Origin: Bacteroidaceae bacterium
Lineage (GTDB): Bacteria > Bacteroidota > Bacteroidia > Bacteroidales > Bacteroidaceae
Direction of reading: 5' to 3'
NCBI GenBank assembly: GCA_017524545.1
Contig: JAFXVN010000025.1
Coordinates: forward strand, 1 to 64,000
Length of the DNA stretch: 64,000 bases
Part shown: piece by piece, positions 15,461 to 24,864 of the stretch
Numbering within the stretch: the first letter of the stretch is position 1
Layout of the letters: each line of letters opens with the position of its first letter
The notes under the pieces: model-generated
Told to the model about the DNA's origin: nothing
Databases searched by the model: none
The model's input: the letters and a program-made list of their open reading frames with translations, nothing else
Program-made: the position numbers and the translations under genes

Positions 15461-16583
15461 CGTCATTACCGGTGGAGCCGGATTCATTGGAAGCCATGTC
15501 GTGCGGCTCTTCGTGAACAAATACCCCGAGTATAACATCATCAACCTCGACAAGCTGACGTATGCCGGCAACCTCGCCAACCTGAAGGACATCGAGGACA
15601 AGCCCAACTACAAGTTTGTGAAGATGGACATCTGCGACTTCGATGCTTTCTATAAGCTCATGCAGGACGAGAAAATCGATGGCATCATCCACCTCGCCGC
15701 AGAGAGCCATGTAGATCGCAGCATCAAGGATCCCTTCACCTTCGCTCGCACCAACGTCATGGGCACCCTCTCGCTCCTCCAGGCTGCCAAGCTTTATTGG
15801 GAGAGTCTGCCGGAGAAGTACGAGGGCAAGCGCTTCTACCACATCTCGACCGACGAGGTGTATGGCGCACTCGAAATGACCAACCCCGAAGGCATCGAGC
15901 CGCCGTTCACCACAACGGCCAGCAGCTCCGAGCACCATCTGGCCTATGGCAAGGACTTCTTCTACGAGACCACGAAGTACAACCCCCACAGCCCCTATTC
16001 GGCATCGAAGGCCTCGAGCGACCACTTCGTCCGCGCCTTCCATGACACCTACGGAATGCCGACCATCGTGACGAACTGCTCAAACAACTACGGTCCCTAT
16101 CAGTTCCCCGAGAAGCTGATACCCCTCTTCATCAACAATATACGCCATCGCAAGCCGCTGCCCGTCTATGGAAAGGGCGAGAATGTGCGCGACTGGCTCT
16201 ACGTCGAGGACCACGCCCGTGCCATCGACACCATCTTCCACAACGGTACCATTGCCGAGACCTATAACATCGGCGGCTTCAATGAATGGAAGAACATCGA
16301 CATCATCAAGACAGTCATCAAGACGGTTGACCGTCTCCTTGGTCGTCCAGAAGGTGCCGACCTCGACCTCATCACCTACGTCACCGACCGCCTCGGCCAC
16401 GACGCACGCTATGCCATCGACTCCACCAAGCTGCAGAAGGAACTCGGCTGGGAACCATCGCTTCAATTCGAGGAGGGCATCGAGAAGACCGTCAAGTGGT
16501 ATCTCGACAACGAAGAGTGGATGGACAACATCACCAGCGGTGACTATGAGAAGTACTACGACGAGATGTACAAGAACCGTTAA
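15408..16583 (+). CDS. rmlB: dTDP-glucose 4,6-dehydratase
   Basis: 391 residues, SDR fold. It converts dTDP-glucose to dTDP-4-keto-6-deoxyglucose. GGAGFIGSH (NAD binding), HISTDEVYGAL and YSASKASSDH (YxxxK) are present. The family normally starts a few residues before VITGGAGF. Here the only usable start is the ATG at 15408, inside the end of the DUF559 gene, and the first 16 codons (MRNDIKSSPFKGETER) are the right inverted repeat of the element. So expression is now probably coupled to translation of the DUF559 gene. Confidence 0.95.
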   Translation: MRNDIKSSPFKGETERVLVITGGAGFIGSHVVRLFVNKYPEYNIINLDKLTYAGNLANLKDIEDKPNYKFVKMDICDFDAFYKLMQDEKIDGIIHLAAESHVDRSIKDPFTFARTNVMGTLSLLQAAKLYWESLPEKYEGKRFYHISTDEVYGALEMTNPEGIEPPFTTTASSSEHHLAYGKDFFYETTKYNPHSPYSASKASSDHFVRAFHDTYGMPTIVTNCSNNYGPYQFPEKLIPLFINNIRHRKPLPVYGKGENVRDWLYVEDHARAIDTIFHNGTIAETYNIGGFNEWKNIDIIKTVIKTVDRLLGRPEGADLDLITYVTDRLGHDARYAIDSTKLQKELGWEPSLQFEEGIEKTVKWYLDNEEWMDNITSGDYEKYYDEMYKNR

Positions 16584-16610
16584 AGGAACAAATAAAAAAC
16601 TAAATAAAAC

Positions 16611-17780
16611 ATGAAAACAATGATGACTCGTATTCAAACACGACTGACGGCATTGCTCACAGCAGCAATGCTCACGACGGCTTTCTCTGCACATGCCCAG
16701 AAGGCCTCAGACACCGAGGTTAGCTATCCTTATGCCTTCATCGGCTTGCAGGGCGGCGCTCAGACAACCTTCACGGACTACAACAACTTCAAGCTCATCA
16801 CCCCGACCGCTGGCATCTATGCTGGTGTGCATTTCCTGCCTGCCTTAGGCGCACGCCTGCATGTCAATGGTATTTGGAACAAAGGTGGTGTGAAGAAGGA
16901 TGACATCGACCTCACCTACAAGTACAAGTATGCGACGGCCGACCTTGACCTCATGGTCAACGTCCTGAACCTTATCCACAAGCAGAGCTACCGCCCCCTG
17001 AACCTCTATCTCATTGGCGGTGTGGGTCTCAACTATGCATGGGACAACGACAACGAGAGAGTTGATGCGCTGAAGAAGTACATCTCGACAGGCGACAACA
17101 GGGCCCGCCTGAGCCACAACTACCGTGTGGGTGTCATGCTCGATGTGGAGATTGTCAACAATCTGAGCGTCAACCTCGAAGTTGCTGGCAACAGCCTCAG
17201 CAACCGTTACAACAGCAAGACATCCACCTACAGCGGAAACAATGTCGGCGACGACTGGCAGCTCACAGCCCAGCTCGGTTTGACATACAAGTTCGCGAAG
17301 AAGACCAAGAAGCCTGTAGAACCCGAGGTGTGGGAAACACGTGTTGATACCATTTGGTACGACGATGCCGTCTTCACTCCTGTGGTCGAGAACGGTACGG
17401 CAACATGGAATGTCTTCTACAGGATTCGCGAGAGCGACTTCGAGGCAGACGAGCAGCTGGCAGCAATCGGAGCCTTCCTGAAGAACCACCGCGAGTGCAA
17501 GGTTGACATCAAGTCGTATGCCGACGTTGAGACGGGCAATCCGAAGATTAACATGGAGTACTCCCGCCAGCGTTGCGAGAAGGCTGTCAAGGCTCTCACC
17601 GATGCAGGCGTGCCGGCCGCTTCTATCACGTCGAGCTACTATGGCGACACCGTGCAGCCTTTCAAGGAGAACGACAAGAACCGCGTCAGCATCATCGTTG
17701 CAACAGGCTTGAAGGATGTTAACAAGGAAGACATGGTGAAGAAATTCAGAACGAAGGAAGTCCGCTACCGCGTGAAGTAA
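16611..17780 (+). CDS. OmpA-family outer membrane protein
   Basis: 389 residues with signal peptide (cleavage near AHAQKAS). Residues about 40-230 look like an eight-stranded OmpA-type barrel with aromatic alternation; residues about 270-385 form an OmpA-C-like peptidoglycan-binding domain (ADVETGNPKINMEYSRQR...AVKALTDAGVP...NDKNRVSII). It links the outer membrane to the cell wall. Followed by a strong terminator shared with the convergent alaS. Confidence 0.82.
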   Translation: MKTMMTRIQTRLTALLTAAMLTTAFSAHAQKASDTEVSYPYAFIGLQGGAQTTFTDYNNFKLITPTAGIYAGVHFLPALGARLHVNGIWNKGGVKKDDIDLTYKYKYATADLDLMVNVLNLIHKQSYRPLNLYLIGGVGLNYAWDNDNERVDALKKYISTGDNRARLSHNYRVGVMLDVEIVNNLSVNLEVAGNSLSNRYNSKTSTYSGNNVGDDWQLTAQLGLTYKFAKKTKKPVEPEVWETRVDTIWYDDAVFTPVVENGTATWNVFYRIRESDFEADEQLAAIGAFLKNHRECKVDIKSYADVETGNPKINMEYSRQRCEKAVKALTDAGVPAASITSSYYGDTVQPFKENDKNRVSIIVATGLKDVNKEDMVKKFRTKEVRYRVK

Positions 17781-17809
17781 AGGATTGCCTTTGCTGATAG
17801 CGCAATAAC

Positions 17810-17844
17810 AAAAATGGACGTGCCTGACAGGCACGTCCATTTTT
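17810..17844. terminator. bidirectional terminator between the OmpA-like gene and alaS
   Basis: A near-perfect hairpin (AAAAATGGACGTGCCTG / CAGGCACGTCCATTTTT) with A-tract and T-tract on both sides, between convergent genes. Confidence 0.9.
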
Positions 17845-17865
17845 GTATATGAAAGTCTCGAAGTC

Positions 17866-20559
17866 TTATGCTGTGAGGAGTTCGATGAGCTTCTCCACGG
17901 CGGCGTGGATGCCGTCGATGTTCTTGCCGCCGGCGGTGGCGAAGTGAGGCTGTCCGCCGCCGCCGCCTTGGATGAGCTTGGCGGCCTCGCGGATGTTCTT
18001 GCCGATGTTCACGCCTGCGGCGACGGCTCCGTCTGATGCGGCTGCTGTGAGGAGCGGCTTACCATCTGCCACGGAACCAATCACGACGAGGCTGTTCTCC
18101 ACTTCCGCGCGGAGCTGGAAGGCAATGTCCTTGACGTACTCGGTTTTGAGGGCGGTGAATGCGCTCAATACCTTGATGCCGTTTATCTCCTTCTGCTTCG
18201 AGAGCATCTCCTGCTTCAGCTCAGAGGCTTTCTCTCGCATGGCGTCTTCCACCTGCTTGCGGAGGTCGGCGTTGTCGTTGATGGCTTTTTGGATGGTGGC
18301 AACCAAGTCGGGTGCGTTGTTGAACAGGCTTCTGAGGTTTGTAATCATGTCCTGCAGTTTGTCCATCTGCTCTTCGACAGCCTTGCCCGTGATGGCTTCG
18401 ATGCGACGCACGCCGGCGGCCACGCTGCTCTCGGAGAGGATGCGCACCATGCCGATGCAGCCTGTGCTACTTGCATGGCAGCCGCCGCAGAACTCCACGC
18501 TGTCGCCGAACTGGATGACACGCACCTTGTCGCCATACTTCTCGCCGAAGAGGGCGATGGCACCCAGCTTCTTGGCTTCCTCGATGGGGGTGTCGCGGTA
18601 TTCCTGGAGGGGCAGGTTCTGGCGGATGCGCTCGTTGACGAGGTGCTCCACCTCGCGGATTTGCTCAGGTGTCACCTTCTCGAAGTGCGAGAAGTCGAAG
18701 CGCAGGTAGTCGGGCGTCACGAGCGAGCCTTTCTGCTCTACATGGCTGCCCAGCACCTCCTTGAGGGCTTGGTCGAGGAGGTGTGTACAGGTGTGGTTGG
18801 CCTCGATGGCACGGCGGCGTTCCACATCCACGCAAGCCATGAACTCGGCTTCGGGGTTTGTGGGGATGCGCTCCAGCAAGTGGATGCTCACGCCGTTCTC
18901 CTTCTTGGTATCGAGCACCTTGATGGTCTCCTGCTCGTTGCAGATGACGCCCGAGTCGCCTACCTCGCCGCCCATCTCTCCGTAGAAAGGTGTCTGGTCG
19001 AAGATGGCTTCATAGACGACTCCCTTCTTCTGTTTTACCTCGCGATACTTCACGATGTGGCAGGTGTATTCTGTAAAGTCGTAGCCAACGAAAGACCCCT
19101 CTAAATCTCCCCTTAAAGGGGAGACTTCTTGACCTGCACCGCCTGTGTCCTCCCCCTTTAAGGGGGAGTTAGAGGGGGTCTTCCAGTCTCCTAACTCTCT
19201 TTGGGCTGCGCCACGGGCACGCTCCTTCTGCTTCTGCATCTCGGTGTTGAAGCCCGCTTCATCGACGGTCATGCCGTTCTCACGGCAGATGAGTTCCGTC
19301 AGGTCGAGAGGGAAGCCGTAGGTGTCGAAGAGCGTGAATGCCTTCTCGCCAGCAATCTCTGTCTGGCCAGCAGCCCTTGCCTCCTTTATCACGCCATCAA
19401 GGAGCTTGATGCCAGTCTCGAGTGTACGCAGGAAGCTCTCTTCCTCCTCCTTCATCACCTTTGTTATGAGTTCGCGCTGTCCCTCCAGCTCGGGATAGGT
19501 GGCTCCCATTTCCTGGATGAGGACGGGCAGCAGGCGGTAGATGAAAGCGTCCTTCTGTCCCAGGAACGTATAGGCGTAGCGGACGGCGCGGCGCAGGATG
19601 CGGCGAATGACGTAGCCTGCCTTTGCGTTGCCAGGCAGCTGGCCGTCGGCGATGCTGAAGGCGATGGTACGCAAGTGGTCGGCCACAACGCGCATGGCGA
19701 CGTTGATGTCCTCGGACGAGTCTGACTTGTCTGACTGGTACTTCAGCCCTGTCAGCTGCTCAATGGCGCGGATGATGGGCTGGAAGATGTCGGTGTCGTA
19801 GTTGGAGTGCTTGCCCTGTATGGCGCGGACGAGGCGTTCGAAGCCCATGCCCGTGTCGATGACGTTCATGCCGAGCGGCTCCAAGTGTCCGTCGGCCTTG
19901 CGCTCGTATTGCATGAAGACGATGTTCCAGATTTCGATGACCTGCGGGTCGTCCTTGTTCACCAGTTCGCGTCCGGGCACCTTGGCCTTCTCCTCGGGCG
20001 TGCGGCTGTCGAGGTGAATCTCCGAGCAGGGGCCGCAGGGACCCGTGTCGCCCATTTCCCAGAAGTTGTCGTGCTTGTTGCCGTTGATGATGTGGTCGGC
20101 GGGAACATGCTTCAGCCAGTAGCCTGCAGCCTCGTCGTCGCGGACGAGGTTTTCTTCGGGACTGCCTTCAAACACGGTGACGTAGAGGTCCTTCGGGTCG
20201 AGCTTCAGCACATCCACCAGATACTCCCATGCCATGTCGATGGCGCCTTCCTTGAAGTAGTCGCCGAACGACCAGTTGCCCAGCATCTCGAACATGGTGT
20301 GGTGGTAGGTGTCGTGGCCCACCTCCTCCAGGTCGTTATGCTTTCCGCTGACGCGCAGGCATTTCTGCGAGTCGGCGCGGCGGCGGGGTTCCGGGTCTCG
20401 GGTGCCAAGGATGATGTCCTTCCACTGGTTCATGCCAGCGTTGGTGAACATCAGTGTGGGGTCGTCCTTCACCACCATAGGGGCGGACGGCACGATTACA
20501 TGTCCCTTCGACTCGAAGTACTTCTTGAACGAGTCGCGTATTTCATTTGCTGTCAACAT
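17866..20559 (-). CDS. alaS: alanyl-tRNA synthetase
   Basis: 897 residues, full length. N-terminal catalytic domain (start [11 protein letters not shown], motif [11 protein letters not shown]), editing domain with zinc ligands HTCTH and CGGCH, and a C-terminal DHHA1 region ending [16 protein letters not shown]. It charges tRNA-Ala. Residues about 459-489 ([13 protein letters not shown]...SPLRGDLEG) are an in-frame copy of the palindromic element whose arms match the ends of the DUF559 unit. It lies in the linker between the aminoacylation and editing domains. The start is 20559 rather than 20571; the upstream Met-Val-Asn-Asn codons are AT-rich repeat sequence. Confidence 0.97.
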   Translation of the reverse strand: MLTANEIRDSFKKYFESKGHVIVPSAPMVVKDDPTLMFTNAGMNQWKDIILGTRDPEPRRRADSQKCLRVSGKHNDLEEVGHDTYHHTMFEMLGNWSFGDYFKEGAIDMAWEYLVDVLKLDPKDLYVTVFEGSPEENLVRDDEAAGYWLKHVPADHIINGNKHDNFWEMGDTGPCGPCSEIHLDSRTPEEKAKVPGRELVNKDDPQVIEIWNIVFMQYERKADGHLEPLGMNVIDTGMGFERLVRAIQGKHSNYDTDIFQPIIRAIEQLTGLKYQSDKSDSSEDINVAMRVVADHLRTIAFSIADGQLPGNAKAGYVIRRILRRAVRYAYTFLGQKDAFIYRLLPVLIQEMGATYPELEGQRELITKVMKEEEESFLRTLETGIKLLDGVIKEARAAGQTEIAGEKAFTLFDTYGFPLDLTELICRENGMTVDEAGFNTEMQKQKERARGAAQRELGDWKTPSNSPLKGEDTGGAGQEVSPLRGDLEGSFVGYDFTEYTCHIVKYREVKQKKGVVYEAIFDQTPFYGEMGGEVGDSGVICNEQETIKVLDTKKENGVSIHLLERIPTNPEAEFMACVDVERRRAIEANHTCTHLLDQALKEVLGSHVEQKGSLVTPDYLRFDFSHFEKVTPEQIREVEHLVNERIRQNLPLQEYRDTPIEEAKKLGAIALFGEKYGDKVRVIQFGDSVEFCGGCHASSTGCIGMVRILSESSVAAGVRRIEAITGKAVEEQMDKLQDMITNLRSLFNNAPDLVATIQKAINDNADLRKQVEDAMREKASELKQEMLSKQKEINGIKVLSAFTALKTEYVKDIAFQLRAEVENSLVVIGSVADGKPLLTAAASDGAVAAGVNIGKNIREAAKLIQGGGGGQPHFATAGGKNIDGIHAAVEKLIELLTA
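19092..19182. repeat. palindromic element (type C) in frame inside alaS
   Basis: Ends AAGACCCCTCTAAATCTCCC and the complementary GGGGGAGTTAGAGGGGGTCT, with inner palindromes CTCCCCTTAAAGGGGAG and CTCCCCCTTTAAGGGGGAG. The arms match those of the DUF559 unit at 14992-15460, so it looks like an internally deleted, MITE-like copy. Confidence 0.8.
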
Positions 20560-20564
20560 ATTAT

Positions 20565-20590
20565 TTACCATTTAATCATTTACCATTTTT
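20565..20590. repeat. AT-rich repeat upstream of alaS
   Basis: ATTTACCATTTAATCATTTA type, in the leader between the alaS promoter and start. Confidence 0.6.
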
Positions 20591-20648
20591 TTCTCTTTCC
20601 TTTCGGAGTGCAGGGTTAGAGGGAGTCCTTTTTTCACTAAAAGGTGTG

Positions 20649-20656
20649 CAAAGATA
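20649..20656 (-). promoter_or_regulatory. -7 box (TATCTTTG) of alaS
   Basis: Consensus box on the minus strand about 90 nt before the alaS start. Confidence 0.65.
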
Positions 20657-20700
20657 CAAAAAAGTTCCTAATCTCTCATCCCTAATTCAAAATTATTTCG

Positions 20701-20708
20701 TACTTTTG
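20701..20708 (+). promoter_or_regulatory. -7 box (TACTTTTG) of the merR-type gene
   Basis: Consensus box 63 nt before the start at 20772; divergent from the alaS promoter. Confidence 0.65.
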
Positions 20709-20738
20709 CAGAAAATTAGTTCTTCGCTTACCGTTCAA

Positions 20739-20769
20739 TAGTAAATGGTAAATGATTAAATGGTAAATG
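20739..20769. repeat. AT-rich repeat in the leader of the MerR-type gene
   Basis: AGTAAATGGTAAATGATTAA then ATGGTAAATGA, directly upstream of the start. The near-identical sequence stands before alaS in the other orientation. Confidence 0.65.
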
Positions 20770-20771
20770 AC

Positions 20772-21122
20772 ATGGCCTACAATCCTAACAAGGAGCTTAA
20801 GAAGTACTACGGCATATCCGAGGTGGCGGAGCAGTTCAATGTGGCGGAGTCGCTGCTGCGTTATTGGGAGAAGGAGTTTCCCAACATCAAGCCCCGCAAG
20901 AGCGGGCGGGGTGTGCGCCAATACACTAAGGAGGACATCGAGGAGGTGCGCATCGTGTATAACCTGCTCAAGGTGCGCGGCATGAAGATAGCCGCAGCGA
21001 AAGCCGTGCTGAACAAGAACCACAAGGCGGCCAGCGACACCTCCGAAATCATCGGCCGTCTGCAGTCTCTGCGCACCGAGCTGCAGGCAATCAGCCGCGA
21101 ACTTGGCGAACTCGTCGGTTGA
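20772..21122 (+). CDS. MerR-family transcriptional regulator
   Basis: 116 residues. N-terminal winged-helix MerR domain (KKYYGISEVAEQFNVAESLL, RYWEKEFPNIKPRKSGRGVR) followed by a short helix likely used for dimerisation (QSLRTELQAISRELGEL). No cysteines for metal sensing are seen, so the effector is unknown. The start is 20772 (MAYNPNKELK); the ATG 12 nt earlier lies in the AT-rich repeat. It is divergent from alaS and upstream of the B12 riboswitch, but a link to either is not shown. Confidence 0.85.
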   Translation: MAYNPNKELKKYYGISEVAEQFNVAESLLRYWEKEFPNIKPRKSGRGVRQYTKEDIEEVRIVYNLLKVRGMKIAAAKAVLNKNHKAASDTSEIIGRLQSLRTELQAISRELGELVG

Positions 21123-21169
21123 CATCATTCTTTTCCTCCGTAATGCTTTGCTGTTTCGCGAAAAAGTTG

Positions 21170-21177
21170 TAACTTTG
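21170..21177 (+). promoter_or_regulatory. -7 box (TAACTTTG) of the cobalamin locus
   Basis: Consensus box directly before the riboswitch. Confidence 0.7.
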
Positions 21178-21180
21178 CAG

Positions 21181-21390
21181 TGCAAATGGTGATACCCGTG
21201 CCTTTGGCTTCCTTCCGCAAGGGGGAGACGGGGCAGGGTAGAGAGGGAATCCGGTGCAGAACCGGAGCAGTGCCCGCTACTGTAATTGCCTTCTGCGTGC
21301 AGCGCACCGACACGTCACTGAAGTATGCCTTTGGGAAGACGCGCTGCCAGGCAAAAGCCAGGAAACCTGCCATTTTGCAAGACAAAAACC
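21181..21390 (+). ncRNA. cobalamin (vitamin B12) riboswitch
   Basis: Conserved segments: GGTGCAGAACCGGAGCAGTG, CCCGCTACTGTAATTGCC, and the B12 box AAGCCAGGAAACCTGCC at about 21356-21372. It precedes a TonB-dependent receptor gene, the classic target: binding of adenosylcobalamin would shut down uptake-gene expression. Coordinates of the ends are approximate. Confidence 0.93.
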
Positions 21391-21417
21391 ATCCTCGGGA
21401 CAAGGATGGAGAAAACA

Positions 21418-21450
21418 GCCTCACCCAGCCCTCTCCAAAGGAGAGACAGA
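21418..21450. repeat. half palindromic element in the btuB leader
   Basis: AGCCTCACCCAGCCCTCTCC then AAAGGAGAGACAG, between the riboswitch and btuB. The related CTCACCCCTGCCCTCTCCAA sits inside the gene at 27083. Confidence 0.55.
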
Positions 21451-21483
21451 AAAATTGACAATTGAGAAGTGGCAATGTACGAT

Positions 21484-21553
21484 AGGCAATGGACTATGGT
21501 CTGTAGTCTATAGTCGGTTGTCATTATGAATTGTAAATTATGAATTATGAATT
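21484..21553. repeat. AT-rich repeats carrying the btuB start codon
   Basis: GGACTATGGTCTGTAGTCTA followed by ATGAATTGTAAATTATGAAT and ATGAATTG. The btuB ATG at 21540 and its first codons (Met-Asn-Tyr-Glu-Leu) lie in this block. Confidence 0.65.
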
Positions 21554-23615
21554 GAATAAATACTATCTGCAAGCGATTCTGGCTACCGTATTGGCATTTG
21601 CTGTGACAGCAAGTGCCAGTGCGCAGAATCCAACGACCCCTCAGCCCCTTTCAGGAGGAGAGTCTCCCGACAGTGTTCGGCAGTTGTATGAGGTGACGGT
21701 CACTTCCCGCCAGCCGGTGCGCACTATTGCCACGTCGCAGACGATGAGCGGTGCCGACCTGCAGGCACTGAGCACGACATCCGTTGCCGATGCCTTGAAG
21801 TACTTTGCAGGTGTTCAGATAAAGGACTATGGCGGGCTGGGTGGCTTAAAGACCATCAACGTCCGCTCCTTGGGTGCCCAGCATGTCGGTGTCTATATTG
21901 ACGGCATTCGCCTTACCAACGCACAGAACGGAATGGTTGACCTTGGCAAGTTCTCGCTTTCCTCGATGGAGTCGGTGTCGCTCTACAATGCCAACAAGCT
22001 CGACTACTGCCAGTCGGCCAGCGAGTATGCATCGGGTGCAACGGTCTATCTGCAGACGCGCCGCCCGACGCACGACTCCCTCTCGGTACAGCTGCGCAAT
22101 GCCTCGTTCCACACCTGGATGGTGAAGGCCAACGGGCAGTTCAACTGGCGCGGCTGGCAAGGCTTCATCGACGGCGAGTACTGCACTTCCCGAGGCGACT
22201 ATCCCTTCCGCTATCATTCGGAATATGAGGACACCGTAGGTCGTCGCGCCAACAGCGACATCCGTTACGGGCGTATCGAAGGCGCGTTGTTTCGGGGCGG
22301 TTTCTCTTCACATATTTATTATTATGACTCAGAACGAGGCTGCCCGGGCGGTATTGTGCGACGTTTGAGCGACAAATACACGAACGTGGGGCGTGAATGG
22401 GACCGCGACTTCTTCGTGCAGGCAAGCTATCAGGAGCGTTTCTTCGACAAGCTTCTTTTCAAGGCAAACACCAAATACACCAATGAGTACCTGCGCTATT
22501 GCACCAAATATCCTGAGAACCAGAACACGGCTCGCGTCGATAACCATTACCGCCAGCAGGATGTCTATGGTGCGCTTTGTGCCGCCTACATGCCTTGGAG
22601 CTGGCTGTCGCTCTCCACAAGCTATGACGTGCGCTACAGCCTCCTCCGTGCCGACCTGAAGCGTTTCGATGATGTGAAGCGCCTCGACCAGAAGCAGGTG
22701 ATTGCGGCACAGGTGAACTGGCACGACATACAGTTTGCCGCATCTGCCCTCCATCAGCACTACCACGACTGGACTTTTGCCAATGCAGGAGCTGCCGACC
22801 CGTTGGACAGGTGGACACCTGCCGTGTCGCTGGCCTATACCCTTTATGACATAACTTTGCGAGGCTGGTACAAGGAAATCTTCCGCGTGCCGACGCTCAA
22901 CGACCTCTACTATACTCAGGTGGGCAACCGCAACCTGAAGCCTGAGGACACCAAACAATGGAACATCGGCCTCGAATACCACTTATCTAATTCAAAATCC
23001 ATAATTCAAAATTCTAAATGGGCGATAGATGTGCAGGCGGATGCCTATATAAACAAGATAGAGAACCGCATTGTCTGCCTGCCGCTCAAGGGCACCTATA
23101 CATGGTCGATGATGAACTACGGCGAGACCTTCTGCCGAGGGCTGAACGCGACCATCAAAGGCCACTACCAGACAGGACCCTGGAACTTCTCGCTGCTCAC
23201 GTCGTTCACTTGGCAGCGGGACGTTGACCGCACCGACCCCGACGATGAGGACATGTATGACAGCCCCATCTGCTATTCGCCGACATTCTCTACGGGCGTC
23301 ACCGCCATTGCCGGCTGGCGGTCGCTTCAGTTCACCACATCTTATCTCTATGTCGGCGAGCGCATGTGGAGCAAGGCCGACCCTATGGATATTCTGGAAC
23401 CGTATCATAACATTGATATGAAACTGCAATACAATACCACGCTGGGCCAAGTGTATGGGCTGTTCGGGGGCAAGCGCACTGCGTCTGTCGTCTCACGCAC
23501 AGGCGTGGGTCTCTGCCTGGAAGTGTGCGATGTGCTCGACATACAGTACGAGCATCTGCCGCGCTACCCGATGCCCGGGCGTAACTACAAACTGACATTA
23601 TCATTCGGAATATGA
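21540..23615 (+). CDS. btuB: TonB-dependent cobalamin receptor (BtuB-like)
   Basis: 691 residues. Signal peptide with AFAVTASASAQ cleavage region, plug domain (residues about 60-160; ALKYFAGVQIKDYGG, INVRSLGAQHVGVYIDGIRL), then a 22-strand barrel ending in aromatic KLTLSFGI. It imports cobalamin across the outer membrane with TonB. Assignment to B12 rests on the riboswitch and on the BtuG-like partner. Residues about 483-493 (SNSKSIIQNSK) are an AT-rich repeat inserted in a predicted barrel loop. The start codon lies in another AT-rich repeat. The next gene overlaps by 4 nt. Confidence 0.88.
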   Translation: MNYELNKYYLQAILATVLAFAVTASASAQNPTTPQPLSGGESPDSVRQLYEVTVTSRQPVRTIATSQTMSGADLQALSTTSVADALKYFAGVQIKDYGGLGGLKTINVRSLGAQHVGVYIDGIRLTNAQNGMVDLGKFSLSSMESVSLYNANKLDYCQSASEYASGATVYLQTRRPTHDSLSVQLRNASFHTWMVKANGQFNWRGWQGFIDGEYCTSRGDYPFRYHSEYEDTVGRRANSDIRYGRIEGALFRGGFSSHIYYYDSERGCPGGIVRRLSDKYTNVGREWDRDFFVQASYQERFFDKLLFKANTKYTNEYLRYCTKYPENQNTARVDNHYRQQDVYGALCAAYMPWSWLSLSTSYDVRYSLLRADLKRFDDVKRLDQKQVIAAQVNWHDIQFAASALHQHYHDWTFANAGAADPLDRWTPAVSLAYTLYDITLRGWYKEIFRVPTLNDLYYTQVGNRNLKPEDTKQWNIGLEYHLSNSKSIIQNSKWAIDVQADAYINKIENRIVCLPLKGTYTWSMMNYGETFCRGLNATIKGHYQTGPWNFSLLTSFTWQRDVDRTDPDDEDMYDSPICYSPTFSTGVTAIAGWRSLQFTTSYLYVGERMWSKADPMDILEPYHNIDMKLQYNTTLGQVYGLFGGKRTASVVSRTGVGLCLEVCDVLDIQYEHLPRYPMPGRNYKLTLSFGI
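22987..23019. repeat. AT-rich repeat in frame inside btuB
   Basis: TAATTCAAAATCCATAATTC then AAAATTCTAAA, read as SNSKSIIQNSK. A related copy is in frame at 61177-61206 (VNSKLKIQNSK). Confidence 0.7.
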
Positions 23616-24841
23616 AGAAACATCTTATTATGTTGACGGTCTCGCTGCTGCTTGTGGCTTGTGGCGATGACAAGGTTGAAGAGAACTCTCCCGCAGCCGC
23701 AGAATCAGCACCCGTAGAAGAAGGCGGGACACCTTCTGCCCCACCATTCAAGGTGGTTGCAACCTGTGAGGTTGGCTACGAGCCCGAGGGCATTGCTCTC
23801 TATAAGGGACATCTCTTCGTTGCCAACACCGGCGGATATGCGGAACAGGAATTTGACCATGACTTCGAGACAACAGTGAGCATCATCAATGCTGCGACAA
23901 TGACTGTTGAGAAAACCATTGACACAGGTATCCCCAACCTCTATGGCGAGATGTCGCAGAGCGGACGCTATCTGTGCCTCAACTCGCCCGGCGATTACTA
24001 CGAGACACCTCCCCGCGGCCTCATCCTCGATTGTGAGAAGGCGCTTAACGGTGAGGACTGCTTCGTCGTCTTCAACTATCCCGCCACCTATAACACCACG
24101 ACTCTCGACGGTAACTTCCTTGCCATTGGGTCAAGTTTCTCCTATATCACAGGCGAATACGAATTCTCTCAGCTTACCATCAACCCCCGGACAATGATAG
24201 AGACAGGCGGACAGAGCGGCTTGGAGCAGAAACTGCCAGGCACGTTGAAGTCCGATTTCATGGGCATGAGCCAGCCATACGGCATCTATGCCAATCCCTA
24301 TTCGGGGTACATCTACGGCACTGATGCCGGGTCGTTCGAGGGTGCAGGTTATCTTTACCAATGGTCGCCCGAAGGGGTACTTCTGGGCAAGCACAAGGTC
24401 TATATAAACCCGGGGCACTTCCTCGCCTTGCCTGTTGGCGAGGCCACGTCGGGCCTGGAGGCAGAGCGGCTCATCGTTTGCAACGAGGGTTTGTGGCAAG
24501 CCGACAATGGATGCCTCTCCTACTTCGAGAATGGCAGTGTGCTCAGTAACCAATGGTTCCGCGACAAGAACGGCATGAAGCTTGGCGATACGCCCAATGA
24601 CATTATCCAGGTGAACGACAATCTCATTGCCATTGCCGTCAACTGGTCGAACATCGTGCAGTTCATCTCTCCCGACGGCAAGGCCGTTGCCGCTACCGAA
24701 GACATCCCCAACAACCGCAGGCTATGCAGCGATGGGCAGTACGTCTATGTGACGAGCTACGGCCATGAGTGCGAGACGATAAATGGCACGGTGTATTTCG
24801 ACAAGGGCTTTGTGGCGAAGATTAACATCGGCGATTATTGA
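23612..24841 (+). CDS. BtuG-like surface lipoprotein (beta-propeller, DUF5074-type)
   Basis: 409 residues. Lipoprotein signal with lipobox LLLVAC (Cys about 17), then a Pro/Glu-rich linker and a repeated-strand body of propeller type (GIALYKGHLFVANTG..., TTVSIINAATMTVEKTIDTG, NDIIQVNDNLIAIAVNWS). Bacteroides BtuG is a surface beta-propeller lipoprotein that binds cobalamin very tightly and hands it to BtuB. The same position after btuB under a B12 riboswitch, with a 4-nt overlap, supports that role here. Confidence 0.75.
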   Translation: MKKHLIMLTVSLLLVACGDDKVEENSPAAAESAPVEEGGTPSAPPFKVVATCEVGYEPEGIALYKGHLFVANTGGYAEQEFDHDFETTVSIINAATMTVEKTIDTGIPNLYGEMSQSGRYLCLNSPGDYYETPPRGLILDCEKALNGEDCFVVFNYPATYNTTTLDGNFLAIGSSFSYITGEYEFSQLTINPRTMIETGGQSGLEQKLPGTLKSDFMGMSQPYGIYANPYSGYIYGTDAGSFEGAGYLYQWSPEGVLLGKHKVYINPGHFLALPVGEATSGLEAERLIVCNEGLWQADNGCLSYFENGSVLSNQWFRDKNGMKLGDTPNDIIQVNDNLIAIAVNWSNIVQFISPDGKAVAATEDIPNNRRLCSDGQYVYVTSYGHECETINGTVYFDKGFVAKINIGDY

Positions 24842-24864
24842 AAATCCCTAACGATACTACCTAT

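Noticed and set aside
21180..21458. 92-codon frame over the riboswitch region
   Set aside because: The sequence matches conserved cobalamin riboswitch segments, so a protein is not expected.
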